The notes under the pieces are model-generated. The model made no database searches. It was not told the DNA's origin and saw only the letters and a list, made by a program, of their open reading frames with translations. From NCBI RefSeq assembly GCF_000090795.2, contig NW_003546272.1, positions 373,865 to 437,864 on the forward strand: 64,000 nt of DNA, given 5' to 3'. Shown piece after piece: positions 33,601 to 48,600 of this stretch. A program made the translations under genes and the position numbers. Every line of letters starts with the position of its first letter. Position 1 is the first letter of the stretch. The DNA is from Amphimedon queenslandica (lineage: Eukaryota > Porifera > Demospongiae > Haplosclerida > Niphatidae).

Positions 33601-36600
33601 ATGCGTTTTCATGTACTAGTCTAAACAGGAATCAAAAAGTCTCTGTTTACATGCGAAATGGATTAGTATAAACGGGGCCTTAATGTCTATTATTTTGATT
33701 ATAGTGCAGTATGGTGCATGCATGTACATGTACATTGCATGTGTGTAATTGTGTATGTGCTGATCATTGTCTATCTCTTATCAATGGAAATGCATAGTTA
33801 AAATAATTAGGTTGTGTGCAAACATTGCTATTGCTGGTTTTCATCTTGTTGTGCATGTACATGTACAATGTACTAGTTATCATACTACATTCAATTCAGT
33901 GTTCTAAGTACATGATAGCAAGAGCAAAACCAGTTTAAGTATGCACTTTATACTGTCAACTACATGACTTTATTTTTTTACTCTTTGTTTTGCTACATTA
34001 ATTTGATTAGGCGGTTAATCTGTTTATTTTAGTATTTTGTAAGATGCTATTACACGTAGTTGGTATGAAATTACAGCTTTTGCGTATGAAGTATGCCTGT
34101 ACTCTATAGTAGTCTATGCTATAGTAGTTTATGCATGTACATATGCATGCGCATGATAAATCATAGTATTTTGTTGTGTCTAATGCAATGAAGTATATAC
34201 TGTACAAATGATGTATATACATGTATTATGAGAGATATATTATTAGTATGGTCAGTATTATTATTAGTGTATGATTAGTATACTATTAGTGTATGATTAG
34301 TATACTATTAGTGTGCATCAATATATGGTGTATAATTGTGACCTTAAGCTGCTATACTCTGGAATGTGTGTAGTCATTATTTGGATGACAGATTATTAGT
34401 GTCACTGAGTCAGTGTGTACGTATGTACTAGTTTGTGTATATGTACATGTACATGTAATTGAAACTACCCACAAACATCATCAGGATTACTATGATTTCA
34501 CATATCACTTTCATACGCTACATTTTCAGGAGCACGTGTTATTTAAAATATCCTTCTATTGCCTTGTATAGGTACCGTATTAATTCGCATCCTGTTGAAT
34601 TCATTACCGATAATAATGTCTCTACTTATTGGGAGTCCAGTAATTCATCAGTCACTGTCTCTCTTGGGCTAGCAACAGTCACGAGTCTCTCTAAGATTTT
34701 TCTTGATTTTAGAGACTTTTCTCCAGCTGCTCTTCGCCTCCAGTACCTCATGGAGCCCACTAAAGTGTGGAATGATATTCAGTTTTATGCAAGGGACTGT
34801 AGTACCAGTTTTGGACAAGAAGAAAGTAACAGGTATTAAAAAACATTACAAGACAAAACAAATATTTGAAGGTTTTTTCCAAGAATGAGTAAATTTATGA
34901 AAAAAATGTCTTGAATGTTGTAACTTTCTTGTGAAGATTATAATAATACCCATAACACAAATTAAATTCCATTATTACGGTTACAACAGCTCAACAAATT
35001 GCTATGTGCATGCTTGAGTGTGTGTGTGCATTTGCTAGCAATGCAAATAGTCATTTTCCATTTTTGTATGTGATACAATAAGACAGGGATTCACATGATC
35101 CTGATATGGGATGAACAATGTTATTCTTCACACATCTAATTGTATTCAATTGTTGTGAATTTGATTACTAGCGATAATAAATTTTGTTTTTCTTATTATT
35201 TTTTGTTATAACTAATTATCATTGACAGTGAATAAACTTGTATAATTATTATAATTAATGACTGTGTTTATAAACCAAGTATTATTATTGCGTGAGGTAT
35301 TTGTTATTTTTTTTATCTTGTAGTGTTAACAGCATCAGTTCAGTGATCTGTCAGGCAATATCATCCAATGATACAAGTCTAGCGTTTTATGTGAGTCAAT
35401 TACATGTACATGTATGATTATTTCAATTAATAATTGTTGTGCTAAAAAAATTTATATTCTTAAGAAGTAATTTTTTAGCATGATAATGGTTCAAATTTAT
35501 ACACATGAGCCAAACAAAATTGTAATTCTTTACTATACTCACAAATCTTTGTCCTGAAATGTGTTAGCTGGTATAATCTCAGCTGTCGTGGAGTATTTTG
35601 TTTTGACAATTTAATCTAATATTCCACAGTGTGTCACAATTTTAATGAGTAGCAGTTATTTCATGTACACTTACATATCATAACACTATTTGCTATATAT
35701 GGCTGTGAAATTATGTACAAAAAATCATTTACATCTTCTGATACATATTGTATCAGTATGACTTTCCACTATGTGAGAGGTTTGACCCACTCAAAAGTCT
35801 TGATATTTGAAACCATTACAGAAATTGAAAATCCTTTCCTACCTATTTTTAAAAATTCAATAATATTTATATCTTTTAATTATTATTTTGTATTGTATGT
35901 ATAATAAATATTTTCACGTGGTTTCATATATCATTGTAATCCTAAAGGTAACTGCTAATGGACGTGACAATTTTTCAGCCGAGAGTTTAAGTTCCACTTT
36001 TAATGCATCACAAATTCGCCTAGTCATTCAAAGTACCTCAATGGAGATGATACGTTTGGAAAGAGTACAAGTTTGTAGCAACTTTGAAACAAATCTGAAT
36101 ACATTACCTTCTTGTATGGCTCTCATTAGCAGTAGTTCCTCTTATTCATTCGATGCAACTAGATCTAGCAGTGATGTCTTGTTTACCATGGAATCTGTTG
36201 ATTCAGCAACTGAAACACTTGCACTTGATTCTTCGATGATCATTTCGTCTGTTCGCTCGTCTTCATTTTTAAACCTCGTCTCATCCAGTGAGTCTCTTGT
36301 TATAAGCACATCTGGAGCTGAATCAATATTCCCTTCATCAACACAATCAGTTATGAACATTGAAGATATAAGCTCTTCCCCGTTTGCCTTAACCACATCA
36401 AATGTAGTGCTCACACAGTCTTCTTCACTAGAGCAAGCTGCTATATCTTCTAGCGACTTATTAATGTCAGAGTCTAACGTTATGATCACTTCATCTGAGA
36501 CTTTTGTATTTTTATCTTCTGTTGATGTTGCTCCTTCTAGTCAGTCATCAACGAGTTCTCTGGTTTTGGAATCGACTCAAGAGTTAGTCTCTCAGTCTCC

Positions 36601-39600
36601 TTCTGTGGAGGCTGCTACTACTCCTTCTCTTTTTTTTTCTACTGAGTTAACTGCTTCTTTGTCTCTTTCAGGGTCTATAATGATTCCATCTCCATCTCCT
36701 TCAGAAGATGTAGCAATAGAATCTTCTCTAAGTCTTGCTTCCTCAATAGTTTTAATGACATCATCTATTGAGACAGGAGTGGCTTCAGACATCCTGTCTG
36801 TTTCTGACATGCTGTCTTTTAACTTTACATCTGCAATAGTCTCATCAGAACTTCTTTTATCCTCTAGTGATGATTTGATAGTGTCTCCATCTCCTTCAAG
36901 GGTCATTACAACAAGTGAAGTGGTACTAACATCTTCAGATGTTTCTTTATCTTCTTCAGATAATGACATGAACTTCGTCTCAGTTTTTATTAGTTTTTTA
37001 GCTTCTTCTACAGAAGTTTCTTCATCTGTTTTTGACATAACATCTTCTTCTGTAGTTCCTTCTTCGTTCGTAACTCTGACACAATTTCCCAGTTCATCTT
37101 CAACTCTAGAAATGACATCATTTTTGGACACTGAAGGATTTGGTATGGCAACAATTTCAGAGCAAACCTCAACACTGCAGCTACCAACCATTGAAGCAAC
37201 CTCAAGTGGAGAAATACCATCATCAACCATTGAGGTATCTTCAACTGAAGATATAGAACTATCGCCATCATTAAGCATTGAAGCAACATCATCGTCTAAT
37301 GAAGGAATAGAACTAACACCATCTTTAACCATTCAGCTAACAAGCATTGAAGCAACATCAAGTGAAGGCATTGAAGAAACTCCATCCTTAAGCATTGAAG
37401 CATCTTCAATAGAGTTGACGTCATCTTTGAGCATTGAAGCAACCTCAAGTGAAGGCATTGAAGAAACTCCATCCTTAAGCATTGAAGCATTTTCAATAGA
37501 GTTGACGTCATCTTTGAGCATTGAAGCAACCTCAAGTGAAGGCATTGAACTAACAATTGAGGTATCCTCAACACAAGAGATAGAATTCACATCGTCTTTT
37601 GACATTGTAGCAACCTCATCTGAAAGTATAAAACTAACACAATCTTTAAGCATTGAAGCAACCTCAACTGAAAACCTAGCCTCACCTTCAATTTTTGAAG
37701 TTTCTTCATCAGAGGAAATAGAAGCTACACTATCTTTTACTATTGAAGTATCTTCATCTCTAGAGATTGAGTCCACATCACCTTCAATCATTGAAGTTTC
37801 TTCATCTCCAGAAATTGAGCCCACATCATCTTCAATCACTGAAGTATCTTCATCTCCAGAAATTGAGCCCACATCATCTTTAATCATTGAAGAATCTTCG
37901 TCTTTAGAGATTGAGCCCTCATCATCTTTAATCCTCACTGAAGTATCTTCGTCTCCAGAAATTGAGCCCACATCATCTTCAATCATTGAAGTTTCTTCAT
38001 CTCCTGAGATTGAGCCCACATCATCTTTAATCATTGAAGAATCTTCGTCTTTAGAGATTGAGCCCACATCATCTTTAATCCTCACTGAAGTATCTTCATC
38101 TCCAGAGATTGAGCCCACATCATCTTCAATCATTGAAGTATCTTCATCTCCAGAGATTGAGCCCACGTCATCTTCAATCACTGAAGTTTCTTCATCTCCA
38201 GAGATTGAACCCACATCATCTTTAATCATTGAAGAATCTTCGTCTTTAGAGATTGAGCCCACGTCATCTTTAATCCTCACTGAAGTATCTTCATCTCTAG
38301 AGATTGAGCCCACATCATCTTTAATCATTGAAGAATCTTCGTCTTTAGAGATTGAGCCCACATCATCTTTAATCCTCACTGGAGTATCTTCATCTCTAGA
38401 GATTGAGCCCACATCATCTTCAATCATTGAAGTATCTTCATCTCCAGAGATTGAGCCCACATCATCTTTAATCATTGAAGAATCTTCGTCTTTAGAGATT
38501 GAGCCCACATCATCTTTAATCCTCACTGAAGTATCTTCGTCTCCAGAAATTGAGCCCACATCATCTTCAATCATTGAAGTATCTTCATCTCCAGAGATTG
38601 AACCTACATCATCTTTAATCCTCACTGAAGTATCTTCATCTCCAGAGATTGAGCCCACATCATCTTTAATCATTGAAGTATCTTCATCTCCAGAAATTGA
38701 ACCCACATCATCTTTAATCATTGAAGAATCTTCGTCTTTAGAGATTGAGCCCACATCATCTTTAATCCTCACTGAAGTATCTTCATCTCCAGAAATTGAG
38801 CCCACATCATCTTTAATCATTGAAGTATCTTCATCTCCAGAAATTGAACCTACATCATCTTTAATCCTCACTGAAGTATCTTCATCTCCAGAGATTGAGC
38901 CCACATCATCTTCAATCATTGAAGTATCTTCATCTCCAGAAATTGAGCCCACATCATCTTCAATCATTGAAGTATCTTCATCTCCAGAAATTGAACCCAC
39001 ATCATCTTCAATCATTGAAGAATCTTCATCTCCAGAAATTGGGCCCACATCATCTTTAATCACTGAAGTATCTTCATCTCCAGAAATTGGGCCCACGTCA
39101 TCTTTTATCATTGAGGTATCTTCAACTGAGGTAATACAGTCATCATCTATTGAAGTATCTTCGTCTGAAGAGATTGAGCCAACACCATCTCCAACCATTG
39201 CCATATCTTCATCTGAAGAGATAGAACCAACAACATCTTTAGTCCTCTCACCCTCTCCCTCTTCTACTTTTAGTTTCATATCAGTTTCAGTTACTCCCAC
39301 TGTCACTATAAATGAAGGATTTGGAGTTATATTGGAAGAGCCTCAAAAAATTGAGAGCAATGACAATTTGATGTATAATTTTAGCTTTGGTTTATTTGGC
39401 ATTAAACTAGCAGGTGAAGATGCTTCTTCCATTACAGTTCAAATTGGCAATTTCTCAGTACAAGAATCCTTCACTCAAAGCCTTCAGACAATTAAAAGTA
39501 TTACTGGTGCTCTTTCTACTCATAGCCTCTGGCCAGACCAACCGTTATTGACAGTGTTGGTACAAGCACGGGACATGTTTGATAACACATTAGTAGGAAC

Positions 39601-42600
39601 ATTTTCCCCTCTCATCATTACAGCAGAGCACAGTACTTTAGGATTGATGGAATTTTATGAGTGTGAATCATTGCCAGTGGTTTCTAGTGGTACCTGTACT
39701 GCAATGATTGGCATTGATGATGATTGGTTTATTAGCAATGAGATCTCTTTTGTTACTTTTACCATTGAAATCAATGAGACTATTTTTACTATAGGCTCAG
39801 TTGAACTACACTCACCTCCTTCAATTAGTTTAACAAATAGTTTATACATTCAGCTACCTCAGACTCCTCTAATGCCTGGCGGGTCTGCTTCACTCTTCAT
39901 CAAATCATCTTACAACTATTCAATATTTGGCTTTAATATTGACTGTAGACTTGAAGGAGGAGGAGAAGGAGAGAATGCTGCATTTATCTCACCTCGTTCA
40001 CCACAAGAGTACAGTCTATTGTATGAATACTATCAAGACCAGAGGGATAGGATAGCATTAAGCGGATTCAGAAATAGAAACCAGTTCAGTACTGCCCTGG
40101 TCAATAGGACACTAGGAGATCAGACATTAGTTACTTTCAATCTTTCAAATATTTCTGAGAATTATGATATTAGCTGTTATAGTAAAGGATTGAGCCTTAC
40201 TACCAGACTTGTATTAGTCCCAGTACAAGCAAGTACTAGACTACCTGTACTGATGATATCAAGGGATGGCAATGCAAGTGAAGTAGGAGAAATATTACAT
40301 CAAGAGAAGAGAGTTGCTGCAATACTTCCTTATGCACACCACAACACCTTCCTTAACATAGCAACTGTCAATGGATCTAGACAGGATCTAGGAGCAATAA
40401 AAGCAATAGCTTTGTACAATGATGGAACCTTTGATGAAACAAGCAGTCTCGCCTGCACTAGCTTGGATAAGGATGCCATCCAAGTTGAGAGTGATTGCTC
40501 TAACATTTATTTTAACGGCTCGGAGACGGATGGTATTGATGCTAATATTACAGTGCGGCATGCTGCCCTCAATGATTATTCTTCACTGCTGGTAAGAGTT
40601 TGGATATTGAGGCAAAACACAATTGCAATTAGTTTAAAAGATTCTGTGCTTAACGCAACAGGGACTTGCAATAACAGCACCTTTTATCAGACTAGTGAAG
40701 TTAGTCTGCAAGGGATTATTAGACACAATGCACAAATGCACACTGTCGTAGTAACTCCTGTACTAAAGCACTTACTAACAACTGTTAATGCTAGTATTGC
40801 AATAGTGGATGATACACGTGTAGTTGGTCAAAGCCCAGGGACTACTGGTCTGTGTCTTGGTAGCAGTTGTACAAATGTAACTGTTTCTAATGAGTTTGCT
40901 TCTCCTTTGTATCTCAGCCTTTTCCCTTTCTCAAGTCTCACAATTAATCTAGATAGTCTTAGCATTGATCCAGAACAGGCTCAAATTGGTTTGATCAGCG
41001 TAGGCCAAGAGTTCCATTATCGGTCTCAACCAGTTTTCATAAACACTTTACTAGTGTATGAGGATGATAGTGCAATAGACATTGACACTAGCAGTGAATT
41101 GTATCTAAGTGTAAGTGATAATCAAATATATGATAGATTATACTTTATACAAGATGGAGATGATGAAACCATGCCTGTAATTGGAGGAACATGGAGCCAA
41201 TGCAGCGAGACTGTTTCTGGTTCCGTAGCTATTAATATCAGTCTTTACTCACCACTTAGCATATTAATTGATGCAATCACATTAACTATGGCACCAAGGA
41301 ATGATCCATTAGTAGTGTTAGGCTATGCTCAGTCAGACTCACTGCTCACTCTCATTGCTGAGTATGAGGATCCTGACTATGATGGACCAATCACTAGTAA
41401 TGCTACTTATAATGTAACGGTCAATGATACTTCAGTCCTTACTTTTAGTACTGACGCTAATGGGAGCATCACTCTATATCCAGTCCAGCAAGGATATGCT
41501 ATTGTACAGGTCTATGTGTTTGAGTATGATCTTAGCTCCAGCATTAATGTTACTGTTCTAGAAAGTGAGCCACAAATCAGGTTTTTACTAAACACTAATT
41601 CATCAGAAATGCCTGTTAATACTATACAGCACATTGCTAACACCCAGCACTATCAGGAAGTGAGGGCTGAAGCAATCTTAAACATATTTCTGACTAATAC
41701 AACTCAGATAGTCACTAATGCAATCTTTACTAGTGGCAATGATTCTATACTCCAGCTTAATGGAAACACAGTTTCTGTTAATGGAGTCTTAAGCATTGAT
41801 CAAAATGTAAATATCACAGCTACCTTAAATGGAGGAGAGAGTAACATTACTGCCATTGCTTCATTAGGCATTAGCACTGATTCCTGTGATGTCACTGGTG
41901 TACAAATTGATTTTCCTAATGAATTTATTGACTTTCCTGGTATGGAGAGGATAGCTAATTGTAGGGTAATGCTGTGCAATGGATCGCTCATTGAGAAAGC
42001 TTTTAATAGTCAAACCGGTGATCCTCTCTATGGCAATGAATTTGTAAGCATTGGCATAAGTGATTCTAATGCAGCCATTGTGATGAATAATACTAGTATA
42101 ATAAAACTAGTTGGAACAGCAGTAGAACCTGTATCAGTATACTGCACCAGTGGAAATTTTAGGAACACAGTGTCTGTGATATTCAATACACTACCAAATG
42201 AAGGAGAGGTTGACCTTGGTACCAATGATGGCCTTCCTTTTACAACCACTGATGAGTCTGAAGTAATGATACCAGTCACCATAGGAGCTGGTGTTTATAA
42301 GATTGGTGCTGTAGAGATTAACATACAATATGATCCAGAGACTGCTCTCTTCCTCACTGCAAGCCAAGGCATGGATTGGTCCAATGGGTCTCTTTCTGTT
42401 GCTGAAGTGAGCACCAACAGCCTAAGACTTGGAGGTGTCTTGAACAATGGTGTACGAGACTCCACACTACATCTTGCTAATGTGTACTTTAAAATGCTAG
42501 AGGGTGCGAGCAATAATGTAACTATACTCAGAGCAACACCAGTGCTATTGGCTGTAGGTAATCTCTCCCTGACTAATGTCACTCCAGGCAATCCCCAGGC

Positions 42601-45600
42601 AAACACACTCTCAGTTACTCTACCTAACAGCAGGAGCAGACGTGATTTAAGGAGAGCCAAGCGCCAAGTAAGTACCTCTTGCCCTCCATATCCAGTGGGC
42701 GACATTAACGCCGACTGTTGTGTCGATCAGAGAGATGTCTATTACTTTCAAGAGTACAATCTAGCCAGTATTCACAACTTCACTGGCTCAGAGGAAGCCA
42801 GCTTGATCAATCAGACTATAGAAGACAATGGCATTGTGGTTGATGTGGATGGAGACGGTTTTGTGACTCTTGACGATATTGTCACAGTAGAGCAAGTCAG
42901 TAGTGGGCTTGTGTACAATATGTCTGCCTCTTATGACCTTTCCTGTGATTGTAGCTTTGTTATAAACATCAGTATATCCACTGTTAATGGATTGCAAGTC
43001 GAGACAGAGAGTTTACACGTATTTGTACACTTGGCACACAATCAGAGTCAGTTTATTGAACAAGTGAATGATATCCAGTTCTCTTATGGCAGTCTTCATC
43101 AAGTCTTTGAGGATAATAATGGTCTGTATACGGCCGTCCTTCGTGCTAATCTGAGCACTTCTGGTGATACAACTGCACTCTATCAAGTTAGAGGAGTCTC
43201 AAGCTTCTCCGTGCCTGATGTAGGATTGTCATTCATTCAAGCAGTGGCTGACAACAATGGGGAGATAAGTAAATCGAGAGTATCAGGTTTATTTGGAAGC
43301 ACTCCTCTTTCTGGAGATAGGGAAGGCCCATTCATCATTGATATCAATGCTACAGACAGTCAAATCATATCACTGACATTGGATGACCTAATGCCTCATA
43401 TTATAATAAATCCAACTTGTATTAATATTCCTCCTACTACATTGCCTTCTTTACCATTGCTGCTACAAGTCAATAGAGACGAGTACTTTGTTGGTAATGT
43501 AACACAACTTAATCAAACATATTATGAAGGTAGAGTGTTGATTCTTAGCAACAATGGGTCATCAATGGGTGGATCTGTCACTGCTAGTGTTGAGTCTCTT
43601 CAAACATCTCTTTCAGTCTCTCGTTCACTCTCTCAAGTTAATTCTCTCCGTCATCCAATAGCTTCATTTGATGAGTATTCTAAAATATTGACTACCACAA
43701 TACAAGCCTTTAATAATATTGACTATGCATTCAATATACAATCAAGTACCATCAATATCAGTATAGTGACTCAATCTAATGATGCTATTGCTAACACTCT
43801 GTGCATCCCTAACAGTGAGTCTGGTGTATGTCAAAGCTCCTTTAATCTTAGTTCTTATGATTTCAGTCAGTTGACAGTGACATTCAGTTTAATAGGTAAT
43901 GAAGGTAACGTTGTAGAGTCATCAATGGTAACTGTTAATGTTAGTTCTAAGCTGTCGTTTCAAGGAGACGGTGTGAGTATCCTTCTTCCTTCCTATACTC
44001 TTAAGCCAGGGTCATCCTTTGACATTGAAGTATACTCAAACACGACATATCCACTCATCTCTTTCCTTTTCAACTTTACCCTCTCTGCAAGGATCAGTCT
44101 CACAAGCACTCACTCTCCTGACAAACTGTGGGGCGTGTACTGTACACAGAGTTTATCGTGTGTTGGTTATAGAACAAACTTTCAGAGTCTGTCGGTATCT
44201 CAACTCTCTTCACCAGAGCACCTCTTCACTGCTAGCCTATACATACCTGAGGATTATACCGAGTCTAGTGTGAAGGTATCTGCCAGTATACGTGAAATGA
44301 ACAACCTGTTCTATCAGCCAGTATCTTTTACTGGTATAATGATAGTCAATGCTAGTGGTAGTGGGCATCTCAATGAAGCTACTGTTAGCATAGATCCTAG
44401 TAATGACCTCATTGCTTTGTATGCTCATGCTCCACAGACTGAGCTTGTGAACACAGCAGTGCTGAATGAAGGGTTGGTCACTATCCCTATCAGCGTATCA
44501 GGACTATATGAGAATAATACTATAGCTAGTATATCAGGATATTCTTGTCAGCTCAGTGATAGTGAAGTCTCTCTTCATATTAATAGTGATTGTAGTGCAG
44601 TATTTGTGAATGGATCAGAAACTAAAGGAGCCGACAATGTCATACTGACCATAACACTGGAATCTGTTACTACTAGTATAGGCTTTAAGGTCTGGTTTCC
44701 AAGTTTACCTGCTCAACTCCAGTTAGGTAGTAATGTATTAAAAGCTATAGATGGGGCAATAGATGCTACCTCTTGTGGTGCTCAGCTCTACCAATCAACT
44801 ACAATAACAGCAATCTCAAACCTCACCACTGGAACAGAATCTCTGATAAACGTTGATTTATCTCAATACGTATTGAATAGAATCAGATTCACACCAGCTG
44901 GATCAATAGAGCTAAACGAAACCAGTAGAATGATACAAGGTATCAGTCCAGCAACAGTTACATTATACCCTACACTCAATGGCTTATTTGATAATGTTAC
45001 ATTTCAAGTGTCTCAGGAAAGAGTGTCGATTCATTACCTTTACACTATAATACTGAGTAGTATTAGTCTCAGGGTGAGCGATGACAGTAGCAGTAGTGGA
45101 GAGTACAATTTCTATCTCTCGTTATCATCTTCTTTTCAATATGTTAATGATACTGGTGTCTCAGTCACGCTAGCTGTCTTCAGTGATGGCTCTACAATGC
45201 CTGTTACTGATCTTGTATCAGTTAGTTCTTCTAATAAAGATATACTCTATTCTACTGATAATGAATTGTTCACAGCAGTCTCTAATGGAAGTACTACCAT
45301 CAGTACTGAATGGTATAATCCAAGCCCAGCTAATTGTACCCCAACCGTCTCATGTTTAAGGACTAGTTATGATGACGTCTCTCTCTCACTGTCTCTGCCT
45401 ACTGAGCTCATAGTGATGGCATCAAGTGTTCAATTGACTGCTTGTGAGGCCATTGCTCAGCTATTACCATCAATACCACTTCAAGTTGAGTTATATGCAT
45501 TATTAGTGTATCCTAATGGTGATGAAGTGAACGTCACAGAATACGTTAGCATCAATGATACAGTAAGAGGAGGAGATGATGATAGTGTTATTGCATTGAA

Positions 45601-48600
45601 TGCAAATACACTAAATAATCAATCAACGACACTGCTCTTTAGCTATACAGGATCTGGTGTTACTTTAATGAAAACTATAAGCATTGAAGTAGTTAGCATC
45701 AATACTTTTGCTAGTAATCTCTCTCTGCTCTCAGTTCCAGGCAATAATCCTATCACTACATTCAATAGTATAGAAGGAACAAATATCTATCAGCAAGCTC
45801 AACTAGTAGGTAACATTGCATTCAGTAATGGCATGGTAATGTCTTTATCAAACCTCCCTTCTTCAATGTATAGTATTAATCAATCTTCTGATGCTATCTC
45901 TATCAATAACATGTCAGTAATAATACAATCTCCACCTAACACTCAAACTAATGTCACTATTAACTTGATGCTAATAGGATGTAATGATGTAGTTGCATCA
46001 ATTGAAGTGACTATTAATCCACCCACTGATAATAATAATGTTATAAGTGTGAACAGTGTTAGTATTACCACACCACTGATTGGTAGGGAAGGAGATGCAG
46101 TAGAATTAGACGTTTCCTTAAACCTGAATGGAGGAGTTATATATTCACTGAGAGACTTTGCTTCTAATGCAAGAGCAAATATAACAGATATAGTATCATT
46201 CACAACCACTGCCAATGAGTACATTAGAATTACCCCATCCACAGCTACATGCATACTTTACAGACAATCAAGCTGCTCTAATGTTACTATTACAATCGCA
46301 ATCACCAGTGGTACCTTTAGTAATGATGTTAGTGCATCAGTAGTGATTCTACCTGGATCACTAGAGATAGGATTGAAAGGACCAGTTAGTACCATTAACA
46401 CTAATAGACTCATCTCTCTACCACTGTCCCTCAATACTCATACTTACACTGTCAGTGGGATTGAAGGATCACTGATGTATAACAGTAGCCTCTTACAAGT
46501 AGTTAATGTAACTGTGGAGGATACACAATGGCCTGGAGGTGTCATGTTTTACAATACAGAGTCAATCAATGATAGATCGGTACTGATATTCAGTGGATTA
46601 GCATTCAATGGCGGAGTAACTGGTGACAATGTACACTTCGCTAATGTTAACCTCATGACTAAAAGTGAGGGAAGCACTGAATTATATGCTTATTTGACTA
46701 ATCTCATACAATACGAGTCAAACAGCATCCCTATTAATGAGTTGGTTAGTACAAGCAGTCGCATTACACTATCAATCTCTGATAATGATGTGTGTAATGA
46801 ACCTAATTATCAATCCAACCCTCTACCAATCACTTCAAACTGCTCCTCTAATACTTTACAACTAGCAAGTGGTGAGTCCTCCATTACTTGTCCTGTTAGT
46901 CTCAATACTACCACAGAGACTCTGTATAGTCTGCTCCAGACTAGTGGAGATAGTTCTGTGGATGTGAATTTGAATGGAGTCAGTGACTTGCTCGATCCAC
47001 TGTATGTCACACAAGTCTCTACTGGTCTTCTTTATCTCCTCAATACATACCCTGTACTGGCTAATTCCACTCGTGATGCTAATGGTAATTATTGTAACGT
47101 GACCATCTCCTCTAAACTGATTGGAAGAGACGGCCGTCCACCGACTGACTCGTCTCTTTATTATCTTCTCAATATACAAAGTAGCTACTCATTTGATCAG
47201 TTGTTCAATGCTAGTCTCATATCTAGCAATGATAGCAATGTGCTGCTCATTCCTAGCACATATGATGAGGAGACTGGTGAGTTTACTTCATCATTGAGCA
47301 CAATGTTAACAGAAATACCAGGAGGAACAGTATCAGTCTCACTTATACAGTCAACGCAAGTGGACGGCAGTGAGTATTCACCAGCTAGAGTGTTACTAAT
47401 GAATAAAAGAGATGGAACAACGATGATTCAAGAATCACTTAGTATAAATACAGCTGATATTATTGTACGTCAGAATCCTCCTTATGCTCCACTGGTAACC
47501 TTTAATGATGACATAATATGCCCACCATTGCCTCTACCTCCTACTCTTTTTGAGGTCTTCTTTGACGTTGAGCCCAGTAGTAGATCATTTAGTTTTAGAA
47601 TAGAGGAAAGCAGTGACTTTGGTAGCATATTCCTATATAATTGTAGTTTAATAGAGAATGTCACCTGTCTAATGAGTTTTAGGAATCACACTAATTTCAA
47701 TGTCTCTGACTCATTTAACATTAGTGGAACCAGATACATCAATGTGACTGTTGCTGGTTTAAAGCCATATACTAACTATACATTCTACTTACTCAATACT
47801 AACAACCAAACAATCACTCTCAATGAGACCATAACAACAGCTGAAGCTCAACCTGAAGGATTTAATAGTCTCATGGTTCTGGATAGAGGTCCTACTAGTA
47901 TTACAATAAAATGGGAATTACCAACTGAACCCAATGGACTCCTAGAACGTACTGAAGTATTAACTAATTCAATGACTGAAGGAGCAAGAAGGAAAAGAGA
48001 ATTAAGTGGTCTTAAAATGTTACTAGTTGAAGAAACACAATACATAATCACTAATTTAAGCATTGCTACAGTATACAATATTACTGTCAGAATTTCTAAC
48101 AGGTTAGTAATTCATTATTAACATTTTTATTATTAATTTATCTCTTTTTTAGTGTTGATAGTGTATCACAAACCATCTCAGCTAATACAAGTAAAATCAA
48201 TAAAATTTTGTAATAATTTTTACTTTACTTAATAGCATTTCCTGAAGCTAATTTTTCAACATCTGTGGTGCAGCAGATGGATGGTTGTGTTAACTTAACT
48301 ACTGAGTGGATATATGATCCAGTGGAATATGATATTAGTCTACATTGTACAGCTGATGGTATGACCTCAAATACAGTTAATACCAGTTTACTAGATAATG
48401 GCATTAATGATATTGTAATATGTTCTGACGGTGTTGAAAATGGTACTGGTCTCAATACAACATTTGAATGTATGGATTCATATACAGTGACATTCACTTT
48501 TATGAGGTTAGTTGTAATAAATATAGATATTGAAACATATTGAATTATATGTGTCTACTAAAAAGCATGCCCATGCTTTTTCCGGAAAGTGGCCCCCAAA

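Noticed and set aside
35888-35947. Upstream Met of the 4,077-residue frame as a gene start
   Set aside because: The first 20 residues of that frame are intron; a consensus acceptor precedes 35948 and the phase joins exactly to the exon ending 35390, so the giant exon is internal to the gene starting at 30648.
37333-39306. Long open frame on the minus strand opposite the mucin repeats
   Set aside because: It is a by-product of a repeat whose period is a multiple of three; composition is Asp/Ser/Ile-rich and mirrors the sense repeats, with no separate gene signals.
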